A stretch of 64,000 nt of DNA from Crateriforma spongiae (lineage in GTDB: Bacteria > Planctomycetota > Planctomycetia > Pirellulales > Pirellulaceae): assembly GCF_012290005.1 (NCBI RefSeq), contig NZ_JAAXMS010000003.1:434001-498000 (forward strand), written 5' to 3'. Under the pieces are notes generated by a model. It was not told where the DNA came from, ran no database searches, and saw only the letters and a program-made list of their open reading frames with translations. Positions within the stretch are counted from its first letter, which is position 1; each line of letters opens with the position of its first letter. Below are positions 33,685 to 43,713 of the stretch, in pieces. Made by a program: the position numbers and the translations under genes.

Positions 33685-34929
33685 CTATCGGGATTCAACC
33701 GCGTCGTCAGATTCGTCGGGTGGGGGAACCGGCAGCGTTGCCAGTCCGGAATAGAACATCATTGATTCTTCCGCGGCACGCACGGCATCAGGATCGAGTC
33801 GTCGAAGTCGATCCAACTTGGTCGCCGCAGCGGGCAAGGGACACGCTTTTAAGTATTGAACCACCTTGGGTTTGATAAAGCTGGATTCATCCGTCGTGGA
33901 TTCGAACAATTCGGCGACGCGATCGATCGCCGACCAGTCTTCCCATCGGGCCAGATCGGGAATCACAAGATCGGATAAATCCGGCTGTTGCAGCACGATT
34001 CGCAGTGACTGCGCCAGCCGATCACGCCGCAGGACCGACAGGTCGGTGCCGTGAACACGTATCGCGCTGATGGCGGCAAAGGCTTCGGAGTAATCGACGT
34101 CTGGGTTCGCCAAGTAGTCTTTTTCGATTTCAACCAAAGCGGATTCGCCGCCAAGTGTGATCAGGCAGGCGATGGCCGCATCCATGCCCGGGTCAAACGT
34201 CGGATCGCTGGCACGGACGCGAAGTAGTTCGTCAAACAGGCGAGCGTCGTCCGCTGTTCCGCAGTGTCCGAGCAGTGTCCAAAACAAACGGCGACGATGC
34301 CGCGAAATGGAAGTGTCGCGAAGCTGTTGCAGGACCCAGGTGCGATCAAGCTTTGCCTTCAATGACGCGATGTCCTTCATCGAAGCTTCGGCGAATTCGT
34401 TATAGGCGTCGTCGGAAACGAGTTCGTTGTCGTGACGCAGGTAACGTAGGAAGTGCTCCAAACGCTGGGGCCCTTCATCCGCCAGACTCTCTAGCTCGCG
34501 AAGGTAGGGCACTGCGCTGGTCGAGATCGCCGTCGGGGCAACCCAGTCGATCGAATCTTGGCCGTAACCCAACAGCCAGAACGTTCCTTTGGCCGAGATC
34601 TTCTCGATGGTGTCGACTTCGACCGATTTGTCTTTCAGGCTCGGTTCGCCCTTGATGACCTCGTCGATATGCAGACGGCACACATAGAATCCATCGGGCT
34701 GTTCGGTCACCGATTCGCAACGGGCGATCACCGCAGCGGAAGCTCCTTTCAGGTCATCGCTGATCGTTGGTGCGAGCGCGGAGCAAAACGGACAGGCCTG
34801 AACCGATGCGACTGGGCAGGTACAGATGATCGCCAGTAGCAGAATGAGCGCGAATTCACACCATCGTCTGCTTCTGCGGATATACCGGCTGATCGAGGAT
34901 CGCGTTGTCGCCGTAAATGGGATGGTCAT
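33685..34929 (-). CDS. Secreted repeat-rich protein of unknown function
   Basis: 414 residues from ATG 34929 (frame open to TTG 34944). It has a signal anchor FALILLLAIICTCPVASV followed by ACPFCSALAPTISDDL, with a CxxC pair right after the cleavage site. A beta-type N-terminal region then gives way to helical HEAT-like repeats (around LLGHCGTADDARLFDELL and ITLGGESALVEIEKDYL). It ends convergently, 3 bp from the FmdB-like gene. No catalytic motif is visible. Planctomycetes have many such CPFC-starting exported proteins, from memory. Confidence 0.7.
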   Translation of the reverse strand: MTIPFTATTRSSISRYIRRSRRWCEFALILLLAIICTCPVASVQACPFCSALAPTISDDLKGASAAVIARCESVTEQPDGFYVCRLHIDEVIKGEPSLKDKSVEVDTIEKISAKGTFWLLGYGQDSIDWVAPTAISTSAVPYLRELESLADEGPQRLEHFLRYLRHDNELVSDDAYNEFAEASMKDIASLKAKLDRTWVLQQLRDTSISRHRRRLFWTLLGHCGTADDARLFDELLRVRASDPTFDPGMDAAIACLITLGGESALVEIEKDYLANPDVDYSEAFAAISAIRVHGTDLSVLRRDRLAQSLRIVLQQPDLSDLVIPDLARWEDWSAIDRVAELFESTTDESSFIKPKVVQYLKACPLPAAATKLDRLRRLDPDAVRAAEESMMFYSGLATLPVPPPDESDDAVESR

Positions 34930-35215
34930 TCTTAGGGAAAACAATGTTCAGCCCGGCATCGTCATGAAGGTGTGGTTGTCCACACGCAAGCTAGCGAATC
35001 TGGGCCATCGCGGGCAATGTGAATGCGACGCCTGGGTTTCGGCGCGTTCGCCCAACAACAGGTGGTTTGATGGTGTCTGATCGTGTCGGGTATGGGACGT
35101 CCAGCTTGGTTAGACTGTTTCGCATCATTCTTGCCGAGGTGCTTTGCAATCCGTGAACCATGGATTCGATCGACTCGGATCTTTTTCGATTCCCTTTCGC
35201 CACTGGAGCGGAAAC

Positions 35216-36283
35216 GTGTCATTGCGACAATCGATCGGTTTCGCCGGATTCCAAGGTGATTCGTGGTCTGTGCCGATCGGTCGATCATCGCGGAACGGCT
35301 CGATCGGTATCGCGGTCGTCATGCTGGTCTTTCTCTTTGCCGGTCCGAACCTTCGTGCGGACGATCTCTTGGACCGAGCACAGTCGCACTTCGGCATCGT
35401 GCCGGCGCCGGATGCGACGTTGGTTTCGTCCGCAAAAGTCGAACTTGGCCGCGCGTTGTTTTGGGACACGCAAATTTCGATGGGCGGACAAGTCTCCTGT
35501 GGCAGTTGTCACTTGCCCGAAAGCGGCGGTGCCGATCCGCGACGTTTTTCGAAGCGAGCCAAGGGGGACCTGACCAAGCGGAACTCGCAGACGGTGTTCA
35601 ACGCGGCGTATCAAGATGAACTTCGCTGGCTTGCCGATCGGCCGTCGCTGCAGGTCCAAGCCAGCGGGTCGTTGACCGGATCACTGGGGCATGACGACGA
35701 AGAATCAGCCGAAGCACGATTGGTCGAACTTGGATATGCGACGCAGCTGAAGAACGTGTTTGGCGATGGCGACGATGCTTCGCTGACCGATCAGTTCGGA
35801 CGAGCCGTTGCGGCGTATGAAAAAACACTGACCACCCCGGCAGATTTTGATCGCTATCTATCGGGTGATGAAAACGCGTTGAAGACGACACCACGCAAAG
35901 GTTTGACGCTGTTCATGGATATCGGATGTGTGGATTGTCATTCCGGGCTTCTGTTGGGAGGTCGACAGATGGCGGTGTTTGGTGTGTTCGGCGACTACTG
36001 GACGGCAACCGGATCAACGAAAGTCGACGAAGGCCTGTATGCGAAAACCAAACAGCCAGAAGACCGGTATCGTTTTCGTGTTCCGATGTTGCGGAACATC
36101 ACGGCCACTGCGCCGTACTTTCATGACGGATCGGTCGACGACCTGTCGCAAGCGGTTCGGGTGATGGCCAAAGTCCAGTTGGACCGAACATTGACGAATT
36201 CGGAATGCGATGCGATCGTCCAGTTTCTGAATTCTTTGACGGGGGAGGTTCCCCGGAACTTTTCACCACCGGGTGGTGAATGA
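35216..36283 (+). CDS. Di-heme cytochrome c peroxidase/MauG-family protein
   Basis: 355 residues from GTG 35216 (GGAG 7 nt upstream); the open frame extends to TTG 35144. It has a signal anchor (GIAVVMLVFLFAG) and two c-type heme motifs, CGSCH with Cys95 and CVDCH with Cys238. The family pattern KVELGRALFWDTQIS precedes heme 1; RVPMLRNITATAPYFHDGS near the C-terminus matches the methionine/histidine axial ligand region. It is periplasmic and reduces H2O2 or oxidises a partner. The stop overlaps the next gene's start (ATGA). Confidence 0.9.
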   Translation: MSLRQSIGFAGFQGDSWSVPIGRSSRNGSIGIAVVMLVFLFAGPNLRADDLLDRAQSHFGIVPAPDATLVSSAKVELGRALFWDTQISMGGQVSCGSCHLPESGGADPRRFSKRAKGDLTKRNSQTVFNAAYQDELRWLADRPSLQVQASGSLTGSLGHDDEESAEARLVELGYATQLKNVFGDGDDASLTDQFGRAVAAYEKTLTTPADFDRYLSGDENALKTTPRKGLTLFMDIGCVDCHSGLLLGGRQMAVFGVFGDYWTATGSTKVDEGLYAKTKQPEDRYRFRVPMLRNITATAPYFHDGSVDDLSQAVRVMAKVQLDRTLTNSECDAIVQFLNSLTGEVPRNFSPPGGE

Positions 36284-37191
36284 TTGGGAAGCGTAAGGTG
36301 CGGTCGGCGATGTCGGATGATCGAAAAGGCTCGGATGCCGTGCTGTTGTGGATTCTGCGTGCGTCGGCGTTTTTATGTCTGGCCGGCTGGACATGGGTGC
36401 ATCTGTATTGGGAAGGACCCTATGGCGTCTTGTTGTGGCAGGACGCCACCTATGACCTGGCCAGTCGATTTGGGATCGACTGGGATCAGTTTGTCGGAAG
36501 CGGTGCGGATGATGGTTGGGTTCAACGTTGGCTGGGACGAATCGGCTGGATCTATCTTGCGGTAACGCCGCTCACTCTGACCGCCGGGCGACGGTCTTAC
36601 GTTCAGTGGGGGGGACTGGCTGTCGCTAGTGTGATGCTGCTGATCTTGAGTTATGCCAAGTATGTCGCATCGCAGTACCAGCTGCCCATGTTGGTCGAAC
36701 ACGGTGGCCAAATTCTTTCGCCGGTTTTATTGGCAACGGCGCTTGCGTTGGGAGTGCGACACCGGGTGACGGTGGCCATGGCGATGCTTGCTGTGGTGAC
36801 GACCTTTGCCGGCCACGGGAGCTATGCCGTCGGATGGTGGCCGACCCCCGGAAACTTCTATGCTATGATCACGCTGGTTTTTGGCGTGGAATACGAATCG
36901 GCGACGGCACTACTGCATCTAGCCGGGGTGCTTGATTTTGTCGTCTGTTTTGCCGTGTTTGTTCCACCTGTACGCCGGCTTGCGGTCGGCTACGCTGTCC
37001 TATGGGGATTCCTAACCTCACTGGCACGCCCCGTTGCCGGGATGTCGTGGGATCTGAACTACTGGGGCGCCGACCAGTATGTTCACGATGCCGTTTTGCG
37101 GGCACCGCACTTTTTGATACCGCTGTATCTGTTCGTACTTTGGAAACGGCGCGATTCCGTGGACGAACGTGACGTCGAGGAAAATGTATGA
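36280..37191 (+). CDS. Multi-pass membrane protein of unknown function
   Basis: 303 residues from ATG 36280 (overlaps upstream TGA; ATG 36310 is an alternative). About eight hydrophobic helices with loops rich in Trp and Gly (WVHLYWEGPYGVLLW, YAVGWWPTPGNFY). The gene is coupled on both sides: ATGA with the peroxidase gene and ATGA at its end with the phosphatase gene. It may serve as a membrane partner, such as an electron donor or anchor for the two exported enzymes. No family assigned. Confidence 0.7.
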   Translation: MIGKRKVRSAMSDDRKGSDAVLLWILRASAFLCLAGWTWVHLYWEGPYGVLLWQDATYDLASRFGIDWDQFVGSGADDGWVQRWLGRIGWIYLAVTPLTLTAGRRSYVQWGGLAVASVMLLILSYAKYVASQYQLPMLVEHGGQILSPVLLATALALGVRHRVTVAMAMLAVVTTFAGHGSYAVGWWPTPGNFYAMITLVFGVEYESATALLHLAGVLDFVVCFAVFVPPVRRLAVGYAVLWGFLTSLARPVAGMSWDLNYWGADQYVHDAVLRAPHFLIPLYLFVLWKRRDSVDERDVEENV

Positions 37192-39029
37192 AGCCGCTGA
37201 TTCCGTTTTCGTTGCTTGTTCTTATGACGCTTGCCGGGAACACGGTCCAGGCACAGCAGAATTCGAATCGGCGAAATCGCATCGATTTGAGTATCCCCCA
37301 AGTTGCTGAAAAAGATGCGATCTGTTTTGCCTTGTACACCGTCAGCGACCAGACGCTGAAGCTGACCGCCCAGCTTTATCCACTATCGGACGACCAACCC
37401 AAGACCGTTCGTTTGGAGATCCAGAAGGACAATCAATGGGTGGAAGTGGATCGTGCCGATGTGATTCTGCCCGGATGGACCGCCACGATGCGGGTCGACG
37501 ATTGGGACGACACCCAAGATGCAAACTATCGGGTGCTGCACGGAACCAAGGCCAAGTACGAAGGCAAGATTCGAAAGAATCCCGTCGACGAAGATGAGAT
37601 TGTGATCGCGGCTTTTACGGGCAACTCCATTGCACCGGCGCACGGCGGCGACATTTCACGTCAAGATTTGATCGACAACGTCAATCGAATCGACGCGGAT
37701 CTGTTGTTCTTTTCCGGCGACCAAGTCTATGACCACAACCGGCACTTGGCCGCTTGGCTGAAATTCGGACGAGATTTCGGCCAGATCATCAAAGACCGAC
37801 CGACCGTGACGTTGCCCGATGACCATGACGTGGGCCAGCCGAATTTGTGGGGCGAAAGCGGAAAGATCTCCACGCTCAGCGGTGCATCCGATGGCGGCTA
37901 TGCGAAGCCGGCCGTTTACGTCAAGGAAGTCGAACGGGCACAGACCAGCCATCTGCCGGATCCGGTTGATCCGAAACCGATTGGGCAAGGCATCGGCGTC
38001 TATTTCACCAACTTGAACTGGGGCAACGTCGACTTTGCCATCTTGGAAGATCGGAAGTTCAAAACGGGACCCGCCGGACGTGTGCCGAAGCAAGGTCCGC
38101 GCCCCGATCATATTCGAAACCCTGATTACGATCCGGCCAGCGTTGATGTTGACGGTGCGGTCCTGTTGGGCCAGCGACAACTGAACTTTCTTGACCGTTG
38201 GTCGAAAGATTGGCGAAACGCTGACATGAAGGTCGCATTGTCGCAAACCATTTTTTGTGGCGGCGCCCACATTCACGGATCGGCCAGCGGTCGGTTGCAT
38301 GCGGACATGGATTCCAATGGCTGGCCGCAAACGGGACGCAATCGTGCGTTGGACGCCTTGCGCAAAGCGTTTGCGTTTCATCTGGCGGGCGACCAACACT
38401 TGGCGACCATCTTTCACCATGGAATCGACGAACACCGCGACGCGGTTTGGTCGTTCTGTGTCCCGTCGATCGCCAATCTCTATCTTCGCTGGTGGGATCC
38501 GCTGACGCCCGGTGCCAATCGCGAACCCGGAACGCCGGATTACACCGGAGACCAAGAAGACGGCTTTGCCAACAAGGTGACCAACTATGCGGCGGCCAAT
38601 CCGGACAAGAAACCCGCTGGAAACTTGCTAAACACACGTGCGGCAGGGTTCGGCGTGGTGCGGCTGAATACCAAGACGCGAATGATCACCATGGAATGCT
38701 GGCCGCGCAACGTCGACATCACGTCGTCCGACGCCCAGCAGTATCCGGGGTGGCCGCGAACCATTTCCCAGTTCGACAACTACAACCCTCCATCCTGGGA
38801 GCCCCGGCGTACGCTGCTGTTCGATGTTGCCGATCCCATCGTGCAGTTATCCGACGCCGATACCAACGAAGTGCTGTACACCGTCCGTGCCGTCGGCAAA
38901 TCGTTCACGCCGCATGCCCCCAAGGGCAAACGTTTCATCGTGAAGGCGGGCCAGGATGTGCTCGATACGCTGGCGACGCCGAACCTTGAAACCGAAGGCG
39001 ATCCCATTCAGGTTTCCCTGAAGAAGTGA
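37188..39029 (+). CDS. Secreted PhoD-like metallophosphatase
   Basis: 613 residues with a Sec signal ending at VQAQ. Metallophosphatase residues appear in order: AFTGNS (in place of DxH), LLFFSGDQVYDH (GDQ), LPDDHDVGQPN (DDHD), and HLAGDQHLATIFHHG (GDQH). These match PhoD-type alkaline phosphatase/phosphodiesterase cores. The first motif lacks the usual Asp-x-His, so the metal site may differ. It is third in a coupled trio with a di-heme peroxidase and a membrane protein. Likely substrates are phosphate esters in the periplasm or on polymers. Confidence 0.8.
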   Translation: MKPLIPFSLLVLMTLAGNTVQAQQNSNRRNRIDLSIPQVAEKDAICFALYTVSDQTLKLTAQLYPLSDDQPKTVRLEIQKDNQWVEVDRADVILPGWTATMRVDDWDDTQDANYRVLHGTKAKYEGKIRKNPVDEDEIVIAAFTGNSIAPAHGGDISRQDLIDNVNRIDADLLFFSGDQVYDHNRHLAAWLKFGRDFGQIIKDRPTVTLPDDHDVGQPNLWGESGKISTLSGASDGGYAKPAVYVKEVERAQTSHLPDPVDPKPIGQGIGVYFTNLNWGNVDFAILEDRKFKTGPAGRVPKQGPRPDHIRNPDYDPASVDVDGAVLLGQRQLNFLDRWSKDWRNADMKVALSQTIFCGGAHIHGSASGRLHADMDSNGWPQTGRNRALDALRKAFAFHLAGDQHLATIFHHGIDEHRDAVWSFCVPSIANLYLRWWDPLTPGANREPGTPDYTGDQEDGFANKVTNYAAANPDKKPAGNLLNTRAAGFGVVRLNTKTRMITMECWPRNVDITSSDAQQYPGWPRTISQFDNYNPPSWEPRRTLLFDVADPIVQLSDADTNEVLYTVRAVGKSFTPHAPKGKRFIVKAGQDVLDTLATPNLETEGDPIQVSLKK

Positions 39030-39071
39030 TTTCAAAACGCCATCCGAGGATCGAAAGTGCCGCCCGCATTT

Positions 39072-40487
39072 TCATTCGGAGTACAGCGGTGAATCCGAAC
39101 CGGTGCTGCCGGGCAGCGGTTCGGCATTGGTTTTCGGGATCCATCGCGAAAGGTTTTCGACGGCCGCTTGATAAGCCTTGGGGACCTGGCCGTCGGCGAT
39201 CAGGTTTTGCCATTCGTTGGGATCCACGCGGTGATCGTACAACTCGCGGCTGCCGTCGGCGTAAACGGTGTATCGAAGATGTTCGCCGCGAATCGAATGG
39301 TTGTTCGGGCCGAACGTGCAGATGGCAGGTCGATCCCAGGTGGCATCGGGGTTCTGTAGCAACGGCCGCAAACTGATGCCTTCCAAGCCATCGACCATCG
39401 GCAGTCCGCACATTTCCAGCAGCGTTGGGTAGACATCGATCAGTCCAACCGGTCGGCCGCAGCGGCGATCACGGCAGGTGTCTGGTCCGGTGATGATCAG
39501 CGGGACTCGTGTCGTTTCTTCCCACAGACTTCGCTTGGCCCAGCGTAGTTTTTCGCCCAGGTGGAACCCGTGGTCGCTCCAAAGCACCACGATGGTATTG
39601 TCGGCGGCGCCACTGGCGTCAAGGGAATCGACCAGCATGCCCACCAAGGAATCAACGAAACTGTTCGCCGCCAGGTACGACTGGACCGCGATTTTCCACT
39701 GGTCATTTTCGACCATCCAACGATGTCGCGGCGCGGTCGGGTTCAACGTCAACTGCTTTGCAATTTCGGGTAGGTCATCAACGTCGCTGTTCGTTGTTGC
39801 GGGCAATCGGACTTCATCAATCGGGTACAGATCGAACCATTTTTTGGACGCATAAACGGGAACGTGAGGAAGATGGAATCCAACGGCCAGTAAGAACCGT
39901 TGATCGCGATCGGCCAGTTCACCCAATTGCCGGGCGGCCCAAGCCGCGGTCTGGTAATCCCGCTGTTGTTCGTCGGGGACATCGACTTGGCCCCAGTCCC
40001 ACAGCGGATGGGAACCCGGCACGGTGTAGTTCAGCTTCTGGTCGCCACGCCGCCATCCTTTCGTCCGTTCGATGTGGTCGAACGATGCGGGGTCTGCTTT
40101 CCCATGAAAAATCTTGCCCCGCGTGGTGACGTAAAACCCATGCCTTCGAAACGTCTGAAACATGGTTGTTTCGTCTCGTGTCGGTGCCACGGAACGAAAG
40201 TTCGGCCCCAGGAAGTACATCCCGGTGGTCGAAGGCCGCTTTCCCAAAAACATGCTGACGCGGGAAGGATTACAGATCGGTGCTTGGCAATGGGCGTTGG
40301 TAAAGGTGACGCCGCGTGCGGCCAACGCATCGATGTGTGGTGTTTGGGCCTGCGGATGCCCTTCGTAGCAGCCCAGCCAATCGTTCAGATCATCGATCGC
40401 GATGAACAAGATGTTGGGTTTTTCCGAAGCGTCCAGCGTGCCGAAGTTGCATCCGACAAAGGTGACCGCAAACAAAAGCCAGCGCAT
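39072..40487 (-). CDS. Secreted sulfatase, iduronate-2-sulfatase-like
   Basis: 471 residues from ATG 40487 (AGGAATC about 9 nt upstream). Signal peptide MRWLLFAVTFVGCNFG. Metal motif LFIAIDDLNDW, formylglycine motif CNPSR in QAPICNPSRVSMF, and later WSDHGFHLGEK. These match the iduronate-2-sulfatase-like group of family S1. It requires a formylglycine-generating enzyme, not in this window. Its promoter region is shared with the divergent sulfatase gene. Confidence 0.9.
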   Translation of the reverse strand: MRWLLFAVTFVGCNFGTLDASEKPNILFIAIDDLNDWLGCYEGHPQAQTPHIDALAARGVTFTNAHCQAPICNPSRVSMFLGKRPSTTGMYFLGPNFRSVAPTRDETTMFQTFRRHGFYVTTRGKIFHGKADPASFDHIERTKGWRRGDQKLNYTVPGSHPLWDWGQVDVPDEQQRDYQTAAWAARQLGELADRDQRFLLAVGFHLPHVPVYASKKWFDLYPIDEVRLPATTNSDVDDLPEIAKQLTLNPTAPRHRWMVENDQWKIAVQSYLAANSFVDSLVGMLVDSLDASGAADNTIVVLWSDHGFHLGEKLRWAKRSLWEETTRVPLIITGPDTCRDRRCGRPVGLIDVYPTLLEMCGLPMVDGLEGISLRPLLQNPDATWDRPAICTFGPNNHSIRGEHLRYTVYADGSRELYDHRVDPNEWQNLIADGQVPKAYQAAVENLSRWIPKTNAEPLPGSTGSDSPLYSE

Positions 40488-40884
40488 GTTGAAGATTCCT
40501 GGGGGTATTCCGTGTGACGCCGCCACCGCTAGACGGCCGTTCGCCAAGGTGCGTCGATTCGGCGCAGAAACGCATTGTATCCCTTGCGGCGACACCACCT
40601 GAGATTCGCCAACCAGGACCTGCGGGTGGGGCAGCGGTCTGTTGTCGCGTATGGACCTGCGTCAGGGTCAATCCATGGCGATTCTTGTTACGATTGCTTT
40701 CGGTCTTGTTCGTTCGAATTTGCACGAAGAACCGACTGTCGGCGGGTTGCAAAGCGTCGTTCGTCAATCACGACACCACCTCATGGTTTGTTCCCCTGCT
40801 CCTTCAGATGCGACGGCGCGTCAACGATGCCAACATTCAACCCGAAGCACATCCAGAAAATATAGACACCGAAGGTTCATTCGA
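40488..40884. other. Divergent intergenic region between two sulfatase genes
   Basis: 397 bp. The long plus-strand frame runs through it, but the sulfatase signal peptide starts only at 40885, so I treat this as non-coding with two promoters. Confidence 0.5.
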
Positions 40885-42453
40885 ATGAGATCCGCATTGA
40901 TCGTCTTGGCGATCGCAGCAATGTTTCAATCTGCGTCGGCCCAACGTCCGCCGAACATCATCTTCATCATGTCCGATGATCATGCGGCGCATGCGATTGG
41001 TGCGTATGGCGGACGGTTGTCGGAACTGAATCCGACGCCAAATCTGGACCGTTTGGCCGACCGTGGCATCCGGTTTGAAAACGTGTTTTGTAACAACTCG
41101 ATCTGCACGCCCAGTCGCGCGTCGATCATCACCGGTCAATATCCGCAAACCAATGGCGTTTTGGATCTGGATATCCCTCTGGATCCCGAAAAACAGTACT
41201 TGCCGCAAGAGCTACGACGTCTCGGCTACAGCACCGCCGTGATCGGGAAATGGCATTTGCATACCGAACCGGTCGTCTTTGATTACTACAAAGTGCTGCC
41301 CGGACAGGGGAAATATTTCGACCCCGATTTTCATGAAAAGGGCAAAGGCCCTTGGCCCTACAACCGGGTCAGCAGCAATGGCCATTCCACCGATGTGATC
41401 ACCGACGTGGCGATCGAGTACATCGACAGTCTGGATAAGTCCAAGCCATTCTTTCTGATGCATCACTACAAGGCGCCACACGATATGTTCGAATATGCGC
41501 CTCGATACGAAGAATATCTGGCCGCGACGGAGATTCCGGAGCCGTCCAGTTTGTACTATCAACCGAATTGGGGTTCGATCGGAACGCGAGGGAAGGATGA
41601 CGCACTGGAAAGCTACATCGGGACGTCGATTTCCGATCGTCACCAGTACCGCAACTACAACGACATGTTATTGGAATCCAAGTTCGCGGGGCCCGAATCA
41701 GCACACCGTGGCTATCAAAAATACCTGAAAGCGTATCTGCGATGTGTCAAAGGCGTCGACGACAATCTGGGACGACTGTTCGATCACTTGAAATCTGTCG
41801 GTCTATGGGAAAACACCGTCATTATCTACACGGGCGACCAAGGCATGATGCTGGGTGAGCACGATCTGCAAGACAAACGGTGGATGTACGATGAATCGAT
41901 GCGGATGCCTCTGATCATTCACTGCCCTCAGATGATCCGCGGCGGCACCGTGTCGGATCTGTTGATCAACAATACCGATTTTGCACCGACGATGATCGAA
42001 TTAGCGGGCGGTCAATCGCCGGACTACATGCAAGGCCGAAGCTTTGTCAACACGCTGCGGGGCGGTGAAGAGTCGGGATGGCGGACCGGGACCTACTATC
42101 GATATTGGATGCACATTATCCACCACTATGTCCCCGCCCACTTTGGGATCCGTTCCAAAGATCACAAGCTGATCTTCTACTACGGAAAACACTATCTGCC
42201 TGAATCTGATTTCGGAAAGTACTACTGGGCCACTCAGTACCACGGAATCGCGGATGAAACGCCTGCGGCTTGGGAATTTTACGACCTGAAGAACGATCCC
42301 CATGAATTGGACAACCGGTACGATGATCCGGCATACCGAGAGGTCATCCAGGAACTGAAAGATGAATTGAGGAAACAGCGTGCGGAATTGAACGAAACGG
42401 ATTCGGCGTACCCTGGGATTCAAGCGATCGTCGATCGCCACTGGGATGATTGA
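40885..42453 (+). CDS. Secreted sulfatase
   Basis: 522 residues from ATG 40885. Signal MRSALIVLAIAAMFQSASAQ. Metal motif IIFIMSDDHAAHAIG, formylglycine motif CTPSR (NSICTPSRASIITG), Lys in VIGKWHLHTEP and Asp/His pair in YTGDQGMMLGEHD. The C-terminal section KNDPHELDNRYDDP is common in S1 sulfatases. Probably acts in the periplasm on sulfated glycans. The GH26 gene follows 77 bp downstream on the same strand. Confidence 0.92.
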   Translation: MRSALIVLAIAAMFQSASAQRPPNIIFIMSDDHAAHAIGAYGGRLSELNPTPNLDRLADRGIRFENVFCNNSICTPSRASIITGQYPQTNGVLDLDIPLDPEKQYLPQELRRLGYSTAVIGKWHLHTEPVVFDYYKVLPGQGKYFDPDFHEKGKGPWPYNRVSSNGHSTDVITDVAIEYIDSLDKSKPFFLMHHYKAPHDMFEYAPRYEEYLAATEIPEPSSLYYQPNWGSIGTRGKDDALESYIGTSISDRHQYRNYNDMLLESKFAGPESAHRGYQKYLKAYLRCVKGVDDNLGRLFDHLKSVGLWENTVIIYTGDQGMMLGEHDLQDKRWMYDESMRMPLIIHCPQMIRGGTVSDLLINNTDFAPTMIELAGGQSPDYMQGRSFVNTLRGGEESGWRTGTYYRYWMHIIHHYVPAHFGIRSKDHKLIFYYGKHYLPESDFGKYYWATQYHGIADETPAAWEFYDLKNDPHELDNRYDDPAYREVIQELKDELRKQRAELNETDSAYPGIQAIVDRHWDD

Positions 42454-42530
42454 ATCGGGCAAAGTATTTCAAACGGGACACTTAACGAAACAGCGCTATC
42501 TGGGAACATGAGCCACTTAGGATTCGAACG

Positions 42531-43598
42531 ATGATTGGAACTGTTTGTCTGCGTCACCTGTTGCTTCCCGCTTTGCTGGTCATTTGGGTGCAGACCGCTG
42601 CTGCGATCGAACCGGTCAATCCGAACCTGAATGACAAGGCCCGTGCGGTATTGAATTACTTGGAAACGATCTACCGCGATCGTGTCTTGGTCGGGATGAA
42701 CGGCGATCGGGAAACGGAGAAAGCAATCCAGATCAGCGGTAAACGTCCGGCGGTTGTGAACTACGACCTGTGCGGATGGAACAGTCCGACGTGGGGCAAG
42801 AGCTATACCAAGGTTATGGATGCGAAGATCGAACCGATCCTACAGCGAGCCAAACAGGGCACCATCATAACGATGACGTTCCACTGGAAGAATCCAGCGA
42901 AAAAGGATGGCACCGCTTGGGTGAACCCGCCCAAGGGCACTGGGCCTTTCGACATGAAGGCCGGGACGACACCCGGCACACCGGAATACAAGGCTGTCAT
43001 GGAAGATCTGCGGCGTCATGGCGACTATTTGCAGGTCTTCGAAGACGCCGGGGTGCCTATCCTGTTTCGTCCGCTGCACGAAATCGATGGAGGATGGTTC
43101 TGGTGGACCGACGCGGAGACTCCGGAAAACACCGCGGAACTTTATCGGATGATCTTTGACTCCTACGTCAAAGAACGAAAGTTGGACAACCTGATCTGGG
43201 TTTATAACGCGGGCGTCAAATGTGCTGGGGCGGATCCGGCCGATCCCGTCGAAGCGATTGAACATCGAAAGCGATATTACCCTGGCGACCAGTACGTCGA
43301 CATTTCGGGGATCGATATCTATCCCAGCGAACACTACGGATGGAAACTGCCGCAGGAGTCATCCTATGCGAAGGCCTTCGAGATCATGAGCAAGGTGACG
43401 CCCGGCAAAATGCTGGCCTTCAGCGAGGGCGCGGGTATCCCCGATCCAGACGCAATGGCCCAGGCGGGACCGAAGTGGTTGTACTGCCTGCCATGGTGGG
43501 CCGATCATCGATTGAATCCGAAAGACTGGGTCGACAAGACATTCAATCATCCGCTGATGATCACCTTGGACGAATTGCCCGACTGGGACGCGCGGTAA
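42531..43598 (+). CDS. GH26-type glycoside hydrolase (mannanase-like)
   Basis: 355 residues with signal HLLLPALLVIWVQTAAA. The GH26 signature is visible in LFRPLHEIDGGWFWW (acid/base Glu) and AFSEGAGIPD (nucleophile Glu near the C-terminus), with WVYNAGVKC between them. GH26 enzymes hydrolyse beta-1,4-mannan or related glucans/xylans. It is followed on the same strand by the GH10 gene 115 bp on. Confidence 0.85.
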   Translation: MIGTVCLRHLLLPALLVIWVQTAAAIEPVNPNLNDKARAVLNYLETIYRDRVLVGMNGDRETEKAIQISGKRPAVVNYDLCGWNSPTWGKSYTKVMDAKIEPILQRAKQGTIITMTFHWKNPAKKDGTAWVNPPKGTGPFDMKAGTTPGTPEYKAVMEDLRRHGDYLQVFEDAGVPILFRPLHEIDGGWFWWTDAETPENTAELYRMIFDSYVKERKLDNLIWVYNAGVKCAGADPADPVEAIEHRKRYYPGDQYVDISGIDIYPSEHYGWKLPQESSYAKAFEIMSKVTPGKMLAFSEGAGIPDPDAMAQAGPKWLYCLPWWADHRLNPKDWVDKTFNHPLMITLDELPDWDAR

Positions 43599-43713
43599 AA
43601 GTTCATTGACTTGCCATCGGCGTGGAGCTTGAAAACGCGCGGCGGAATGCTGCGAACCAATCGGATTCTGTCGCTGCGCACTTTTTGCTGTATTGAGTTT
43701 CGAAAGGCCTGAC

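Noticed and set aside
37656-38555. Minus-strand 299-codon open frame
   Set aside because: Shadow of the PhoD-like gene, which carries all metal motifs in order.
40642-40884. N-terminal extension of the second sulfatase
   Set aside because: The classic signal peptide begins at ATG 40885; upstream residues look like non-coding translation.
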